A stretch of DNA of 64,000 bases from Meles meles (lineage: Eukaryota > Chordata > Mammalia > Carnivora > Mustelidae): the NCBI RefSeq assembly GCF_922984935.1, contig NC_060080.1, positions 17,485,001-17,549,000 of the forward strand. The letters run 5' to 3'. Positions 34,407 through 44,905 of the stretch are shown piece after piece. The notes beneath the pieces were generated by a model. It searched no databases. It was not told the origin of the DNA and saw only the letters and a program-made list of their open reading frames with translations. The position numbers and the translations under genes are program-made. The first letter of the stretch is position 1. Every line of letters starts with the position of its first letter.

Positions 34407-34618
34407 ACCTGGGTGGCCCAGTGGGTTAAGTATCTGACTCTTGATTTCTGCTCAGATCATGATCACAGGGTCATGAGATCTAGCCAGGCAGAGGGCTCTG
34501 CACTGGGCATACAGTCTGTTTAAGATTCTCTCTCTATCTCTCCCTCTGTCCTTTTTCCCTCCCCTCACCTGCCCCACTTGTGCCTGAGCAAGTGTGTGTT
34601 CTCTCTCTCACTCTGTCT
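34407..34618 (+). mobile_element. Can-SINE (SINEC), oldest-looking copy
   Basis: Head ACCTGGGTGGCCCAGTGGG; the body has CTCTTGATTTCTGCTCAGAT, a subtype without the CCTTCGGCTCAGG form. Long CT-rich tract. Flanking CTAAAAAAAAGC (34395-34406 and 34619-34630) is a probable 12-bp target duplication. Confidence 0.88.
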
Positions 34619-34639
34619 CTAAAAAAAAGCCTAGAACAA

Positions 34640-35182
34640 TAAGCGTAAATGCTTTCCTCTAAAATTGAGAACAAGCGGAGGAAGTCAGCCATATCCATTT
34701 CTATTCAATATCGTGCTGGAGGTTTTACCCAGTGCAGTAGGGCAAGAATATATAAAAGTTTTAAGGTTTGGCAAGAAAGTAATAAAAAACAGTCACTGGT
34801 TTGTAGATGACAAAGAGTACATAAAGAAATCTAAAATAATCTCGTCAAACTATTAAGAGTCGAATTTGACAAGTTCATTTGTTATTATATAAAAACCAAT
34901 TGTCTTTCTATAAAACAAAACAACTACACTGAAATAAAATATTTCAAATGCCATCGTTTACAAAGCAAACTCTTTCAATAGGACATAAAAAGCACCAACC
35001 CATAGAAGAAAGGATTTGACTACTGCAAAATAAAAAACATCACTTCATTAAAAGACAAAAACCATGGATTGAGAAAAACTATTTATATTGCAGATACCCA
35101 GAATATATGAAGAATTTCTATAAGTCAATAAGATGAAAGACACCCAACACAACAAAAATGTGGGCAAAAGCTCCAAATGGGC

Positions 35183-35227
<45 letters not shown>

Positions 35228-36045
35228 AGACAACCTAAATGGTCAATAAATATGTAAGAAAGTGTTTAACTTCATTAATCATCAGATAACTGCAAAGTAG
35301 TATCAGGATTCAATGTCACTAGGCAAAAATCATAATGGCTAGAGTTTCAGAAACCTGAAAATATCTAGTGCTGCAGAGGATAAGGATATGAAGCAACTAA
35401 AACGCTCATTCAATGCTAGTGGGAATGCAAATTTGTAAACCACTTTAGAAATGTTTGCTATTTTTACTAAAGCTTAGCTTAAGTTTATCTTAGGACACAG
35501 AGATTCCATTCCAAGGTGGACACCCAACAGAAATGTATACAGAAATGTATTTGGGTACTAACAGACATATGCCGGGCACTGTGGCACTATTCCTAATTGT
35601 TAAATACAGAAAACAACCCACGTGCTCATCAACAGTAGAATGGATAAATTGTAGATTCACAAAGCTGTAAAGTGTATAGTAAGCATAAACAACTGCAGTA
35701 TGCAACAACATGAACGAATTTCAAAACCAAAATGCGGAGAAAAGGAAGGCACTTACAAAATAACACATACTGTATGAGCCCATTTCTGTAAATTTCAAAA
35801 ATGGCCAAAATTAATGTGACAGCAGTCAGCACAATGATTAACTCTGGAAGGGGTAGTGACTGGAAGATGGGCACATGGGAAGCCTTCAGGTTACCAGCAA
35901 TACTCTGTTTTTTTTGTTTGCTTTGTTTTGTTTGTTTTTTATGCTGGTGGTGGTTCCATGAGTTTGAGCTTTTTGAAAAGTCTTGGAGCTGTATATTTGG
36001 TGTACTATTCTCCAAGTATCTGATTTTTCAATAAAAAGTCTATAC
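34640..36045 (+). mobile_element. Old L1M, RT region to 3' UTR
   Basis: 34665-34860 corresponds to the ORF2 RT (translates NIVLEVLPSA then FVDDKEY, where FADD is expected). 34980-35700 covers the ORF2 C-terminal part, and 35790-36030 the old 3' UTR (AACTCTGGAAGGGGTAGTGA, then TTTTTCAATAAAAAGTC). Stops throughout. An (AC)n tract interrupts it at 35186-35223. Confidence 0.8.
35186..35223 (+). repeat. (AC)n microsatellite
   Basis: About 19 pure AC units inside the old L1M. Confidence 0.97.
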
Positions 36046-36478
36046 ATATATGTATGTATGTATGTATATAGATGAGAGAGAGGGAGATGTATTAAGAGAC
36101 TGAGCTGTATTGAGCAGGTTTTATAAATGCTGTGAGTGTAAAAGAAGGATAATTTGCCAGTACCATATGCCATTCCTCCACAATAGCCAATCCATCATGT
36201 CTGAAAGAGCTCATAAAGTAATTCCAGAATTATACAGAGATTGCTGTGAAGTACAGAATCACAGTCAGTACAATAAGACCTTTTTTTTTTTTTATTAAAT
36301 AGCTATGCAAATATTTTGGGATCAGTTACTAGATAACTTCATAGATATAAACATGTTGAATCAAAATTTGCTGAAAAAAAAAACCAGTTTTAATAAACAC
36401 TATCCTATCTCAAATGGGTTGGAAACTCAGAATGTAATGTGAATTTTTTTTCCCCCAGCAAACACACACACACACACG
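36046..36478. other. No gene seen
   Basis: ATGT/TATA simple tail (36040-36070), a T-run at 36281-36293 and a short CA run at 36463-36477 next to the ERV remnant. Otherwise featureless. Confidence 0.4.
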
Positions 36479-36485
36479 GTCGGTT

Positions 36486-37070
36486 TGCACACTAGCCCCC
36501 CGTACTCGGAGGGGCAAGGAGAGACTGAAGACAGAGACAGACCACTCCAGATTGGTAGGTGGTGGACTTAATAAGTGAGTGAACTGGGCGCCTGGGTGGC
36601 TCAGGGGGTTAAGCCTCTGCCTTCGGCTCAGGTCATGATCTCAGAGTCCTGGGATCGAGTCCCGCATCGGGATCTCTGCTCAGCAGGGACCTTACTTCCC
36701 CCTCTCTCTGCCTGCCTCTCTGCCTACTTGTGATGGCTCTCTCTCTCTTTCAAATAAGTAAATAAAATAAAAAAAATAATAATAATAAATGAGTGAACTT
36801 ACTTACCCGGCTTCCTGGGTGCCACAGGACAAGCATCTGCCCGCCAGAATATTAAAAGTTTATATAGCGACCTTAACTGGGTTTCATCTCATACTCCACC
36901 CAAATCATCTCCCTCTCTCAAGGCCACTACCTTGACACTGGCTTCCAGTGTGAAAGTGGTGGGCAGAATCCTCCAAGAGCAGGTGAAGGAGAAGGAAGCT
37001 CCAATTAGCTGGATCCAGCCTGCAGGTCAAATGGAGGTCATGTCCTCTCAATGACCTCCAACTCTCCACA
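36486..37070 (-). mobile_element. Probable ERV 3' LTR, minus strand, split by a SINE
   Basis: Downstream (on the minus strand) of the envelope relic. A TG-start candidate at 37070 (TGTGGAGAG) follows a purine-rich AACAGGTCAGGAGG tract that could be the polypurine primer. A TATATAAAC lies at 36858-36866 (minus). A CA-end candidate is at 36486. Without the SINE and its duplication the unit is about 370 bases, a plausible LTR size. No second LTR was found for comparison, so the ends are tentative. Confidence 0.4.
36586..36782 (+). mobile_element. Can-SINE (SINEC), young
   Basis: Flanked by TAATAAGTGAGTGAACT (36569-36585) and TAATAAATGAGTGAACT (36783-36799), 17 bp with one mismatch. It interrupts the probable ERV LTR and so post-dates it. 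Tail contains AATAATAATAATAAAT. Confidence 0.96.
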
Positions 37071-37130
37071 CCTCCTGACCTGTTCTTCCAATCTTAGGGG
37101 CCTTGTCCTCTCCCAAATGTGCCTTGGGCA

Positions 37131-37490
37131 TCAGCAAGGGGTTCCACTGCCCGGGAGGTGCTCCCGGGCAGCTACACAGTTGGGTTGGAGACAGATGCCA
37201 CAGCAACGGTACAGGCACATGTAAGAGAGAACACAATGAAGATAATGATTCCCAAAATAAGTAACAATGTTTTCCATCAAGAGCCCTGTGATCCAAAGCA
37301 CTGACTTATTAAATAGGCCAGAGGTGGTAGGATCACTCAGGGCATTCACCTGTGTCCTCATGTGATTTAATAAAGATACATTAGCAGACTCATCAGGTGT
37401 GAACACATAACATTCTGTATAGATAATGGCCCTGCTGCCTCTTTAGGAGGCACTAATAATGTCCAAGGCCATCCTATTTTGGAAGACAGC
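37131..37490 (-). pseudogene. Endogenous retrovirus envelope (TM subunit) remnant
   Basis: On the minus strand one frame runs from about 37481 to the TGA at 37131-37133. It starts with a QNR…ALD segment (codons from 37481), has an in-frame TAA at 37443-37445, then an EC followed by Y where class I TM subunits usually have a CC pair. Next come an Asn-rich helical stretch and a hydrophobic membrane-spanning part with a short cysteine-rich tail. The layout matches the disulphide/immunosuppressive region, anchor and cytoplasmic tail of gammaretrovirus-like or type-D-like envelopes (family knowledge). The ectodomain and fusion-peptide part upstream is not recognisable. Not expressed as an intact protein: at least one stop, and a changed cysteine. 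Confidence 0.7.
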
Positions 37491-38405
37491 TTTTCTCATG
37501 AGAGCATTTCAACAGTCAGTGAGGATATGCTTTGTCAGCTACCATGTAAGCCTTGCTGGGTGAATTTAGTAAGGGCTTCTGTGTGAGCATAATGTCCCCC
37601 AGGCCAACGGAGGGAACAAAGCAGCTGAATAACCATACCATTGGAACACAGATTGTTCTCACCTGGCCTTAAGAAGAGGGAGGTTGGCAGCTTTAGGAAC
37701 TTAACCTGCTAGTGCACACCACACACTGGCCAAGGGAGGCAGCACTGTGTGCTGTGAAGAGATGGACAGGGGGCAGGACCTGCCAGACCAGGACCCCCAC
37801 CTTCTCCCCTCCTTCTACGGAGCTTGTTCCAATTTAACTACAGTGTGTTTCAACAGGAAACAGATCCCAGAGGCCGAGGAGTTCCCCCCTCACCCAGGGG
37901 TGTGAAGTAAATTATCCATCCTGGTGGGGTATCTTATTGCAAATTCCAGTAGATAACGCTTTTCCCAGGTGTGATGGGGCTTGGTGTTCTCAGCAGCGAG
38001 GCACGCTGATCCACAGTGTGATTTGGGGCAAGAGCTGTCTCCAGTAATTTCTATACCTTAATGCTGTTAGGTGTCTCAGCAGGCTGGCATATGGGGCTAT
38101 AGGCCCTACCAATTAGTCATTCAAATGTATTAAAGCCTAGAACGATATTTTAGTTCACCCAGCCAAGCTGGTTTTACCTGTCAGTAATTTAATCTGCTGT
38201 TCTACTATTTCATTCTTTATTTCTACTAATCTTGCTGCTTGTAGGTCATACAGGTGGAAACTTCATTCAAACATTTAGAGACGCACTCATTTTCCCCTGA
38301 AGAATCCTGACAGTGGCCACCTTCTTAAAATGTGTGCCTTGGTACCTAGCTGGCCTCACTCAGCCCTGAGGTGAGTATGTTAAAGGGAGAACAAAATAAA
38401 AGGAC
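37491..38405 (-). other. Probable ERV-derived sequence, unresolved
   Basis: Higher GC than its surroundings and directly upstream (minus strand) of the envelope relic, so internal ERV sequence is likely, but no gag, pol or surface-envelope motif was found in any frame. Its last 125 bases (38277-38402) match a segment at 50161-50290 (see that entry). Confidence 0.35.
38277..38402 (+). repeat. Unnamed repeat, copy 1
   Basis: Shares TTGGTACCTAGCTGGCCTCA, then CTNAGCCCTG and AGGGAGAACAAAATAAAA with 50161-50310, along with looser similarity upstream (TAGAGA…TCCCCTGAA…CCTTCTTAAAA). Both copies face plus. Family unknown to me; could be ERV internal sequence or an A-tailed retrotransposed fragment. 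Confidence 0.75.
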
Positions 38406-38409
38406 TTCT

Positions 38410-38438
38410 CACACACACACACACACACACACACACAT
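38410..38438 (+). repeat. (CA)n microsatellite
   Basis: About 14 CA units immediately after the AAAATAAAAGGACTTCT end of the unnamed repeat. Confidence 0.95.
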
Positions 38439-38469
38439 GCAATCTTCTCTTTCTGTAGTAAGAATGAAG

Positions 38470-39265
38470 AGTCAGAGAGGAACCAGAGAGATTACTATTC
38501 ATTTGTTTTGTTAAATCCCACCCATGAGTAAAATCATATGATGTTTGTCTTTGTCTGACTGACTTATTTCACTTAGCATTACACGTTCTAGATCCATCAT
38601 GTTGTTGCAAATGGCAAGATTTCATTCTTTTTTATGTCTGAGTAACATTCCATTATATATATAATATATATATACACACACACATATAACATATGTTATA
38701 CACACATGCATATTTTATATATTTCATATATATATATCTCTCACATACCTATAGCCCATCTTTATCCATTCATCTATGGACGGACACTTGGGCAGCTTCC
38801 ATATCTTGGCTGTTGTAATTTTTTTTATCCTTAAAATAAGTTTATTAGATTTATAAATAGCACACTGATTCCTTTATTTAAAAAATTTAAGAACAAGTTT
38901 GAACTTATACATTTTTTTAAAATTGAATTTTATAATAGAAACTAAAGAAAAGCTCTGAATAGACTTTTCTATACTCAAAAACTTATAATACTTATAAGTT
39001 TTAATAACTTATAAAAACTTATAAATTATATTAACATATAATGTATTATTTTCCCCAAGGGTACAGGCTTACATCATCAGGCTTATACATTTCACAGCAC
39101 TCATCATAGCACATACCTTCCCCAGTGTCCATAACCCAGTTGGCTGTTGTAAATTATGCTGCAGTAAACACAGGGGTGCATGTATCGTTTTTGACTGTGT
39201 TTTGTTTTCTTGGAGCAAACATCCAGTAGTGGAATTCCTGGATCACATAGTGATTCTATTTTTTA
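38470..39265 (-). mobile_element. Inverted 5' part of an L1 (ORF2 3' end)
   Basis: Minus-strand L1: plus-strand pieces AAATCATATGATGTTTGTC, CTTATTTCACTTAGCATTAC, TGTTGTTGCAAATGGCAAG, TATCCATTCATCTATGGACG, and beyond the nested insertion GCTGCAGTAAACACAGGGG and TCCAGTAGTGGAATTCCTGG. It abuts a plus-strand L1 3' UTR at 39266-39485, the arrangement left by twin-primed (5'-inverted) insertion. Interrupted by the nested L1 at 38819-39139. Confidence 0.85.
38819..39139 (-). mobile_element. Nested young L1 3' end with probable 3' transduction
   Basis: Bounded by a 13-bp target duplication TTGGCTGTTGTAA (38806-38818 and 39140-39152). On the minus strand it starts in the carnivore L1 3' UTR (GGGTTATGGACACTGGGGAA, 39138 downward) and reaches the usual L1 terminus AATACATTATATGTTAA at about 39045-39030. 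It then continues about 200 bases of non-L1 DNA to an AATAAA at 38846-38841 and a terminal 8-A tail (T-run 38819-38826). One insertion event therefore carried L1 plus extra 3' flank. Confidence 0.8.
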
Positions 39266-39485
39266 AGTTTTTGACAAATGAACACAGAAAAAAAAGACAA
39301 TAAAACAGACTCAAATCTAGAGAACAAACTGGTGGTCCCCAGAGGGGAAGTGGGTGGGGTATGGATGAAATAGTTGAAGGGGATTGAGAGTACATTTATT
39401 GTGATGAGCACTAAGTAATGTATGGAATTGTTCAGTCATTACATGGCATACCTGAATTAATATAACACTACATGTTATTTATACT
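39266..39485 (+). mobile_element. L1 3' UTR (3' part of the 5'-inverted L1)
   Basis: GAGAACAAACTGGTGGTCC, CCAGAGGGGAAGTGGGTGG, GTGATGAGCACTAAGTAATG and CCTGAATTAATATAACACTA match the older carnivore L1 3' UTR type seen at 16646. It ends near CATGTTATTTATACTTGAAG. Confidence 0.8.
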
Positions 39486-41678
39486 TGAAGAAGAACAGAA
39501 CAGAGAGATCTTTGAATATCCAGGTAGGGTCTTTGGTGGGATGCATCAGGCAAGTATGGGGCAAAATTCTATTGTCAGAGCCCTGCAACCAAGATCTCTC
39601 ACCGTGGATCTGGACACCACACTTGTCAAGGAAGCTGGAGATAACTGAGCCTGAAGACATGAGTCAACTAACTAAAACCATAACAAACTGATAGAGTACA
39701 CTAATGTCATTATTGTTAATTAATGATAAAGAAAACTCCAAGCAAGTCAAAATGTTCTCTTTGTCCTGTCAGTATATAAATAGGAACCTGAAAAGTCAGG
39801 ATATGACATTGGCATTGGACAGAGTACCTAATGGGTCCATCTCCACTGTGGGACTATATACAGTCGGTTGTGGAATCAGACATTCATCCAGGTTCCTTCC
39901 CCTTCTGTTTCCCTCCTATTAGTGAGAGGGCAACAGATACTTCTAATTAATTTTTTAAACTTCAGGCAGTTCTGCCCTTGTTGCTTCTCTCAGACTCCTC
40001 TAGACAATACTGGTGGTCAAGACTGTTCACAATGAGTGAATATTATTAGTTAATTCTTCTGTTTCTAGGTTCTAGGGATATTTTAACCCAATTATCTAGG
40101 ACTAACTTCAGGACTATCAGAGTAGAAAAATATAAGGCAGATGAAAATAATCTATGTTTAACTAGTAATTATATTAATAAATGTGAAAACAGAAGTTTCT
40201 TAAGAATGATCATTGAAAATCTAGTTTAAAAATAATACAAATTGAAAATGATAATGCAAAAGCAGACATCCAATAAAAGGATTCTCATAGGAAGAGAGAA
40301 ATGTTCTATACTTGCTTAAAATGGTTTTTTTTTGGGGGGGGGTGGCAGAGCTTGCCCAAATTTACAAACTCCAAAGCTCCTGCAAGGAGAACTTGCACCA
40401 GCCCCATCAACAAGTCTGAGAGACACTGACCTCACACAGTTTACAATGAGACCTCCTCCTTCCAGAGGAATCGGTGGATGCATTTTATCCTGTAAATTGA
40501 TTAGAAGTTAACAGGCATGTGAAACTAATGAAATATATAAACAGAAATCACTTTTAAAAAATCTACAAGGCAATAAAACCTGAAGAGAGTAATATGGGAG
40601 ACATCTACATTACTCAATTCTCCCAGAAAATTAGTCAGTAAATCATTTAATCATACAGATCATGGTCTGCCTAATTCTAAGTATTTAAATATTTATATCA
40701 TTCATAGCAAATGATTGTTTGACATGACCCAATGGACATTTTGTACGTTCTCGATACTGTATTATCATGCAAATATCACTGTACACTGGGGAATGCCCTA
40801 GAATAAAAATCAAGGCAGTGGTGTAAAGTCACACGGGGTGTCCACTACTTGCTTCCAGAGGCATGATTTGCACAGACTATGAAGAGATCACACATATGGG
40901 ACCCCAAGAGTTGTGCAATGCAGCAGTCTTAAAACATTCGCAATACAGTGACAAAGAAAAATTTATTTCATAAAGATTGGCATATGGTCGCATTATGAAA
41001 ACAGAAAAAATTTTCAAAGTTACAACTTTATTAATTGACCAATGCCAGCATTACTACTTGTGACAATGTATTTGAAATACCACGTACACTGACTCCAAAA
41101 TCACACAGGACAAGACACTGAGTTAGAAGAGAGGACCATAGAATCTATATACTATCTGAGGAATCCTTGGTTTTCAATTACATTTTCCTGTAGACACAAC
41201 TGTTTTGTATATTTCTGAAATATCTTTGTTCTCCCTTCCATCCATATTTATAACCTCCATAGCTTTATTTGTATTATTTATATGTCTTCCCAAATGTTTT
41301 TAATGCGTTCAATTTAACATCACTGAAAAAGGCATTATTGTGCTTTGTGCTGCTTCCTGATCATTAATGAAGACATTACATTTTTTAAAAAATTCCACCC
41401 TTGTTAAACACATTTTTGCAACTTCAAATTGTATAAAGCCTAAAATATGAATAATTTGAAGACATTGCCACATATTATTATTCTTTGCTTACCATCTTTT
41501 AGCTCATTTTCAATTCTTGAGGCTGAATTTTTCTGGTTTGATTTGAATCAATTTTGCCAGCAAAGTCTCACTGATGTTATATCAATTACTGTAAGAGGAG
41601 AATATAGGATGAGCACCGTACATAATCCTCTCTATTCAGCTCTGAATTTAGTTATTCTAACAAGAATGCTATTTAGGG

Positions 41679-41679
<1 letters not shown>
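39486..41679. other. No gene or named repeat seen
   Basis: 2.2 kb of unique-looking AT-rich sequence. A T-run/G-run pair (TTTTTTTTGGGGGGGGGG) lies at 40326-40342. Frames at 39485-39922 are short and unrecognised. Confidence 0.5.

Positions 41680-41723
<44 letters not shown>
41680..41723 (+). repeat. (TG)n microsatellite
   Basis: About 22 uninterrupted TG units, the longest pure dinucleotide array in the window; probably polymorphic. Confidence 0.97.
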
Positions 41724-41724
<1 letters not shown>

Positions 41725-44700
41725 TAGGGATAGTGGTATTTGGAGATGGAGGGTGCTTTTTAAAAACACACAATTCACAAAAATAGATTTACTATTCTGG
41801 GTGAAAACAGAATTAAAGAAAGAAAGAAAGGAGCTCTGGCTCTGATCATCAGATAAACTGACAGAAGAAAAAAATGTGGACATTAGAATGGTATTCCCCT
41901 TAGACCTAGGTAAGCATGGCCCTTGCTTCAGAGGGCCCAATGCTTTGAAGCTCCTTTCTCAATTTTTTCTAATTTCAACTCTCGTCACACTGTGGTCCCT
42001 GAGACTGGCTGGAATTGGCAGTGCCCTGGAGTAGAGCACCCTGAACCCTAACCGAGCCCACATGGGCTCCAGTCTCTGTTTCTCTCCTTTAGAGCATTCT
42101 CTCCTCTCCTTTGCACCTACCCCTCAACTGCAGGGGGCCAACCATTTGCCCAGCTATGTTCAGGGATTGTAGAATATAGGATGTCATTTCAGGCCCCATG
42201 GCTGGATCTCAGTTCCAGGAAGGTGACTGGTGAAATTAGTTGTTCCCATTTGTGGGTTTAGTATTTCTTTCACAGATTCGTGAGAGACAACTGAAAGAAT
42301 GGAGCTGACGTGATTATTTGGGGTGATGCAAATTGTTTATCATAGACAAGTGTCTTGAAAAAGCAGTATTCACTAGGGGTGGCATACTCTAAGGGATGGC
42401 CTGTATGATAATGCTTGGATGACAGAAAACCCCTGTTAGTCACAGAGAATTCTACACAGGTCACTGGAAATCCTATACAGAAAACTTTGCTTTTCACAAA
42501 TTTTAAGAGAACCTGGCTACAGAGTATCTACACTTGATTTGAAATCATAACATGAAGTCTTGGCACTGACTGGTTATATAAAAAGGCTCCCAAACATTTT
42601 GCTTTCTTTGAAGAAGTTTGGAAAGGCCCAAGCAGTTGACACCTGATAAGCAAGTTCAAGCGTATGTGTGTTGAATTTAAAAGGAAATTAAAAGGACATT
42701 GTTTCCAGTAATCTGGGTGAGCCTCATCCAAGCAGTAGAAGGACCCTAAAAACAAAAGGAAGATTTTTCTTGACACAGAAGAAATTCTGCCTCTGAACTT
42801 CAGCAGGAGTCCACTCACACCTGAGGGTTTCCAGTTCGCCATCTACCTTATAGATTTTAGACTTATCAGTCCCCACAACTATGTAGGTCAATTTCTTGAA
42901 ATCTGTCCCTCCATCCATTTATCTATCTATCCATCCATCCATCCATCCCTCCATCCTGCTGGTTTTCTTTCTCTGATAGGCACCTCAGTGATAGACATCA
43001 AATGTATCCCTCCAAAATGTTCAAATCCATTTTCTGACACTGAATCTCTTTGAGCTAATGATGAAGATGCCCTGCCTTTACTCAACCAGTCACTGTGCCC
43101 AGAGGAACTGGAATACTCTGGTGGATCACAGGCCCATCCGACAGCCAGTGGTTAAGGCATCTCCCTCAACAGCATGAACAGGAAATCAGGGAAAACAACT
43201 CAGCAAAGAAATTATGGATTCTTTTACAAAGGAAAGCAATGCTGGAAAGGCATTCACACCAAATGTCCAGCAAAGAGAACTTACACACCTTCTGTGTGTC
43301 AATACTGACATTAATAGATGCCAAGCAGATTCAGGCTGAGTAAAACTTCTATTTTGAGATATTACTAACCTGGATTATATGTTCTGGTAGGAGTCAGATT
43401 TTCCTCCTAGAATGCAGTTTACTCATGTGTTAGATAACTTACAATGGATACACCAGAGTCTTTCAATGTGTCCCTTGATTTTTTTTTTCTTTTTTCAACA
43501 AACCAATATGAGCCATGATGGCTGAAGTTTACCTGCAGTTTTGCTAACACTGTTTTTCAGCATCTGGCTTTATTTTCTATTTTATTCATTGACACATTGG
43601 CCTTTGCTGTCTCATATCTGCACTGTGTTTTCTCTTGCTCTTGAACCAGTTAGGACCAGCAGCTGGCAAATTAGCATTGTGTCGGTGGGCTTGATTCTGT
43701 TCACAGTGGAGTTACACTAGCTAGGAAAAGAAGAATCTGGCTCCGGGTAAGGGGGTGGTATTGGGAAATATAGCATGGCTGAGGATCCATCTGGACGTGA
43801 CTTTGCCGTTGAAGACACCACTGACCTAAATACAGTGTAGTCCCAGAAATCAAGAGGCTTCCCAGGCACTGCAATTCAGAGGTCAAATTTTATCAAGGAG
43901 AGAGGTACTAGGGCCATAGTAACTGAAAGGCCCCAAGGCCTAAGTAGGAGCTTGGGTTTGAGTTGGACTCTGTCCAGTGGGTTAAATTGGTTATGGAAAA
44001 GGTGAAATACAGGCATTTTAGGAAAGATCAGCATGATCAAAGGTACCATTGAGAATAATATCTTCCCATATGGATTGTGAGCTGCTCAGCCTGGCTGGAA
44101 AAGGGGGTGTATTCTAAAATTGAGAGACAAGTATGGAAATAAAGGCTGGAGCTAAACCATGAAGGATTCTAGCTGTCACTCATATTAATATAAGACGAGG
44201 AAAGAGGGACAACCTTTTTAATCCAGGAAGGAACATGAGGAAATGGATGTTTTTTAGATTGTTTGGTGTCTCTGTTAAAGAGACAGCCTGGAACCAGGAG
44301 GAGCTTGCAGAACATTCTAACAAATGCAGCTTGAAATCGAAACAAATAGTCGTTACCATTCATTGGGGATTTGTGCTACTTTACAATGCTCAAAGAATCC
44401 TTTCAAAAATACAGGATCATAATGGAAAAATAATGGGAAAATTGAAATATATTATGAAAGCATCAGAAACATGCACAGATTTTCAGCACAGTAATGCTAG
44501 TGCAGTTACATGTATTGATTCCTCATTCAAATACAATTAAGCTTTGAAATCAACTGCATATGGATTCAGACAGTTGAAAATGATATATTTCTTCAGTACT
44601 TAATAGGTGTCCAAACTGGGTCTAGGAATGATAGAAAAATGGGTGAGTAAATTGCTCTATTTTACTGGTAGGCTAAATTAACTCTTTCTGGTTTCAGCTA

Positions 44701-44750
44701 TCTTTAGTTTGTACTCTTAGTTTTCACTGCCTGTTCACTCTGTGAATCTG
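41724..44750. other. No gene seen; mostly unique
   Basis: 3 kb without confident repeats. Holds an ATCT/ATCC tract at 42911-42956 and a T-run at 43479-43495. Overlapping frames of 60-104 codons on both strands have no recognisable domain and no splice-flanked conserved look. Confidence 0.45.
42911..42956 (+). repeat. (ATCC)n/(ATCT)n tetranucleotide microsatellite
   Basis: CCATCCATTT then ATCTATCTAT and six CCAT units, ending CCCTCCATCC. Confidence 0.93.
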
Positions 44751-44905
44751 TGGATCTTCCAGCTCTTCATTTTACAGATAAGAAAACTGAAGTCCAGAAG
44801 TGGCAAGTCATTTATTTCACATATCATTTGCTCTTTAGCGGTAGAGCTCCAGAGAGCTTGGGCCTCTCGGCACCATTCAGTACAGAATGAGTTACTGGTC
44901 TGGGA
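44751..44905 (-). repeat. MIR-like fragment, minus strand
   Basis: TTCATTTTACAGATAAGAAA, ACTGAAGTCCAGAAGTGGC, AAGTCATTTATTTCACATAT and CGGTAGAGCTCCAGAG fit the central part of a reverse MIR. Diverged. Confidence 0.5.

Noticed and set aside
42911..42956. Short regularly repeated unit as a CRISPR-like array
   Set aside because: It is a tetranucleotide microsatellite in a vertebrate genome with no spacers.
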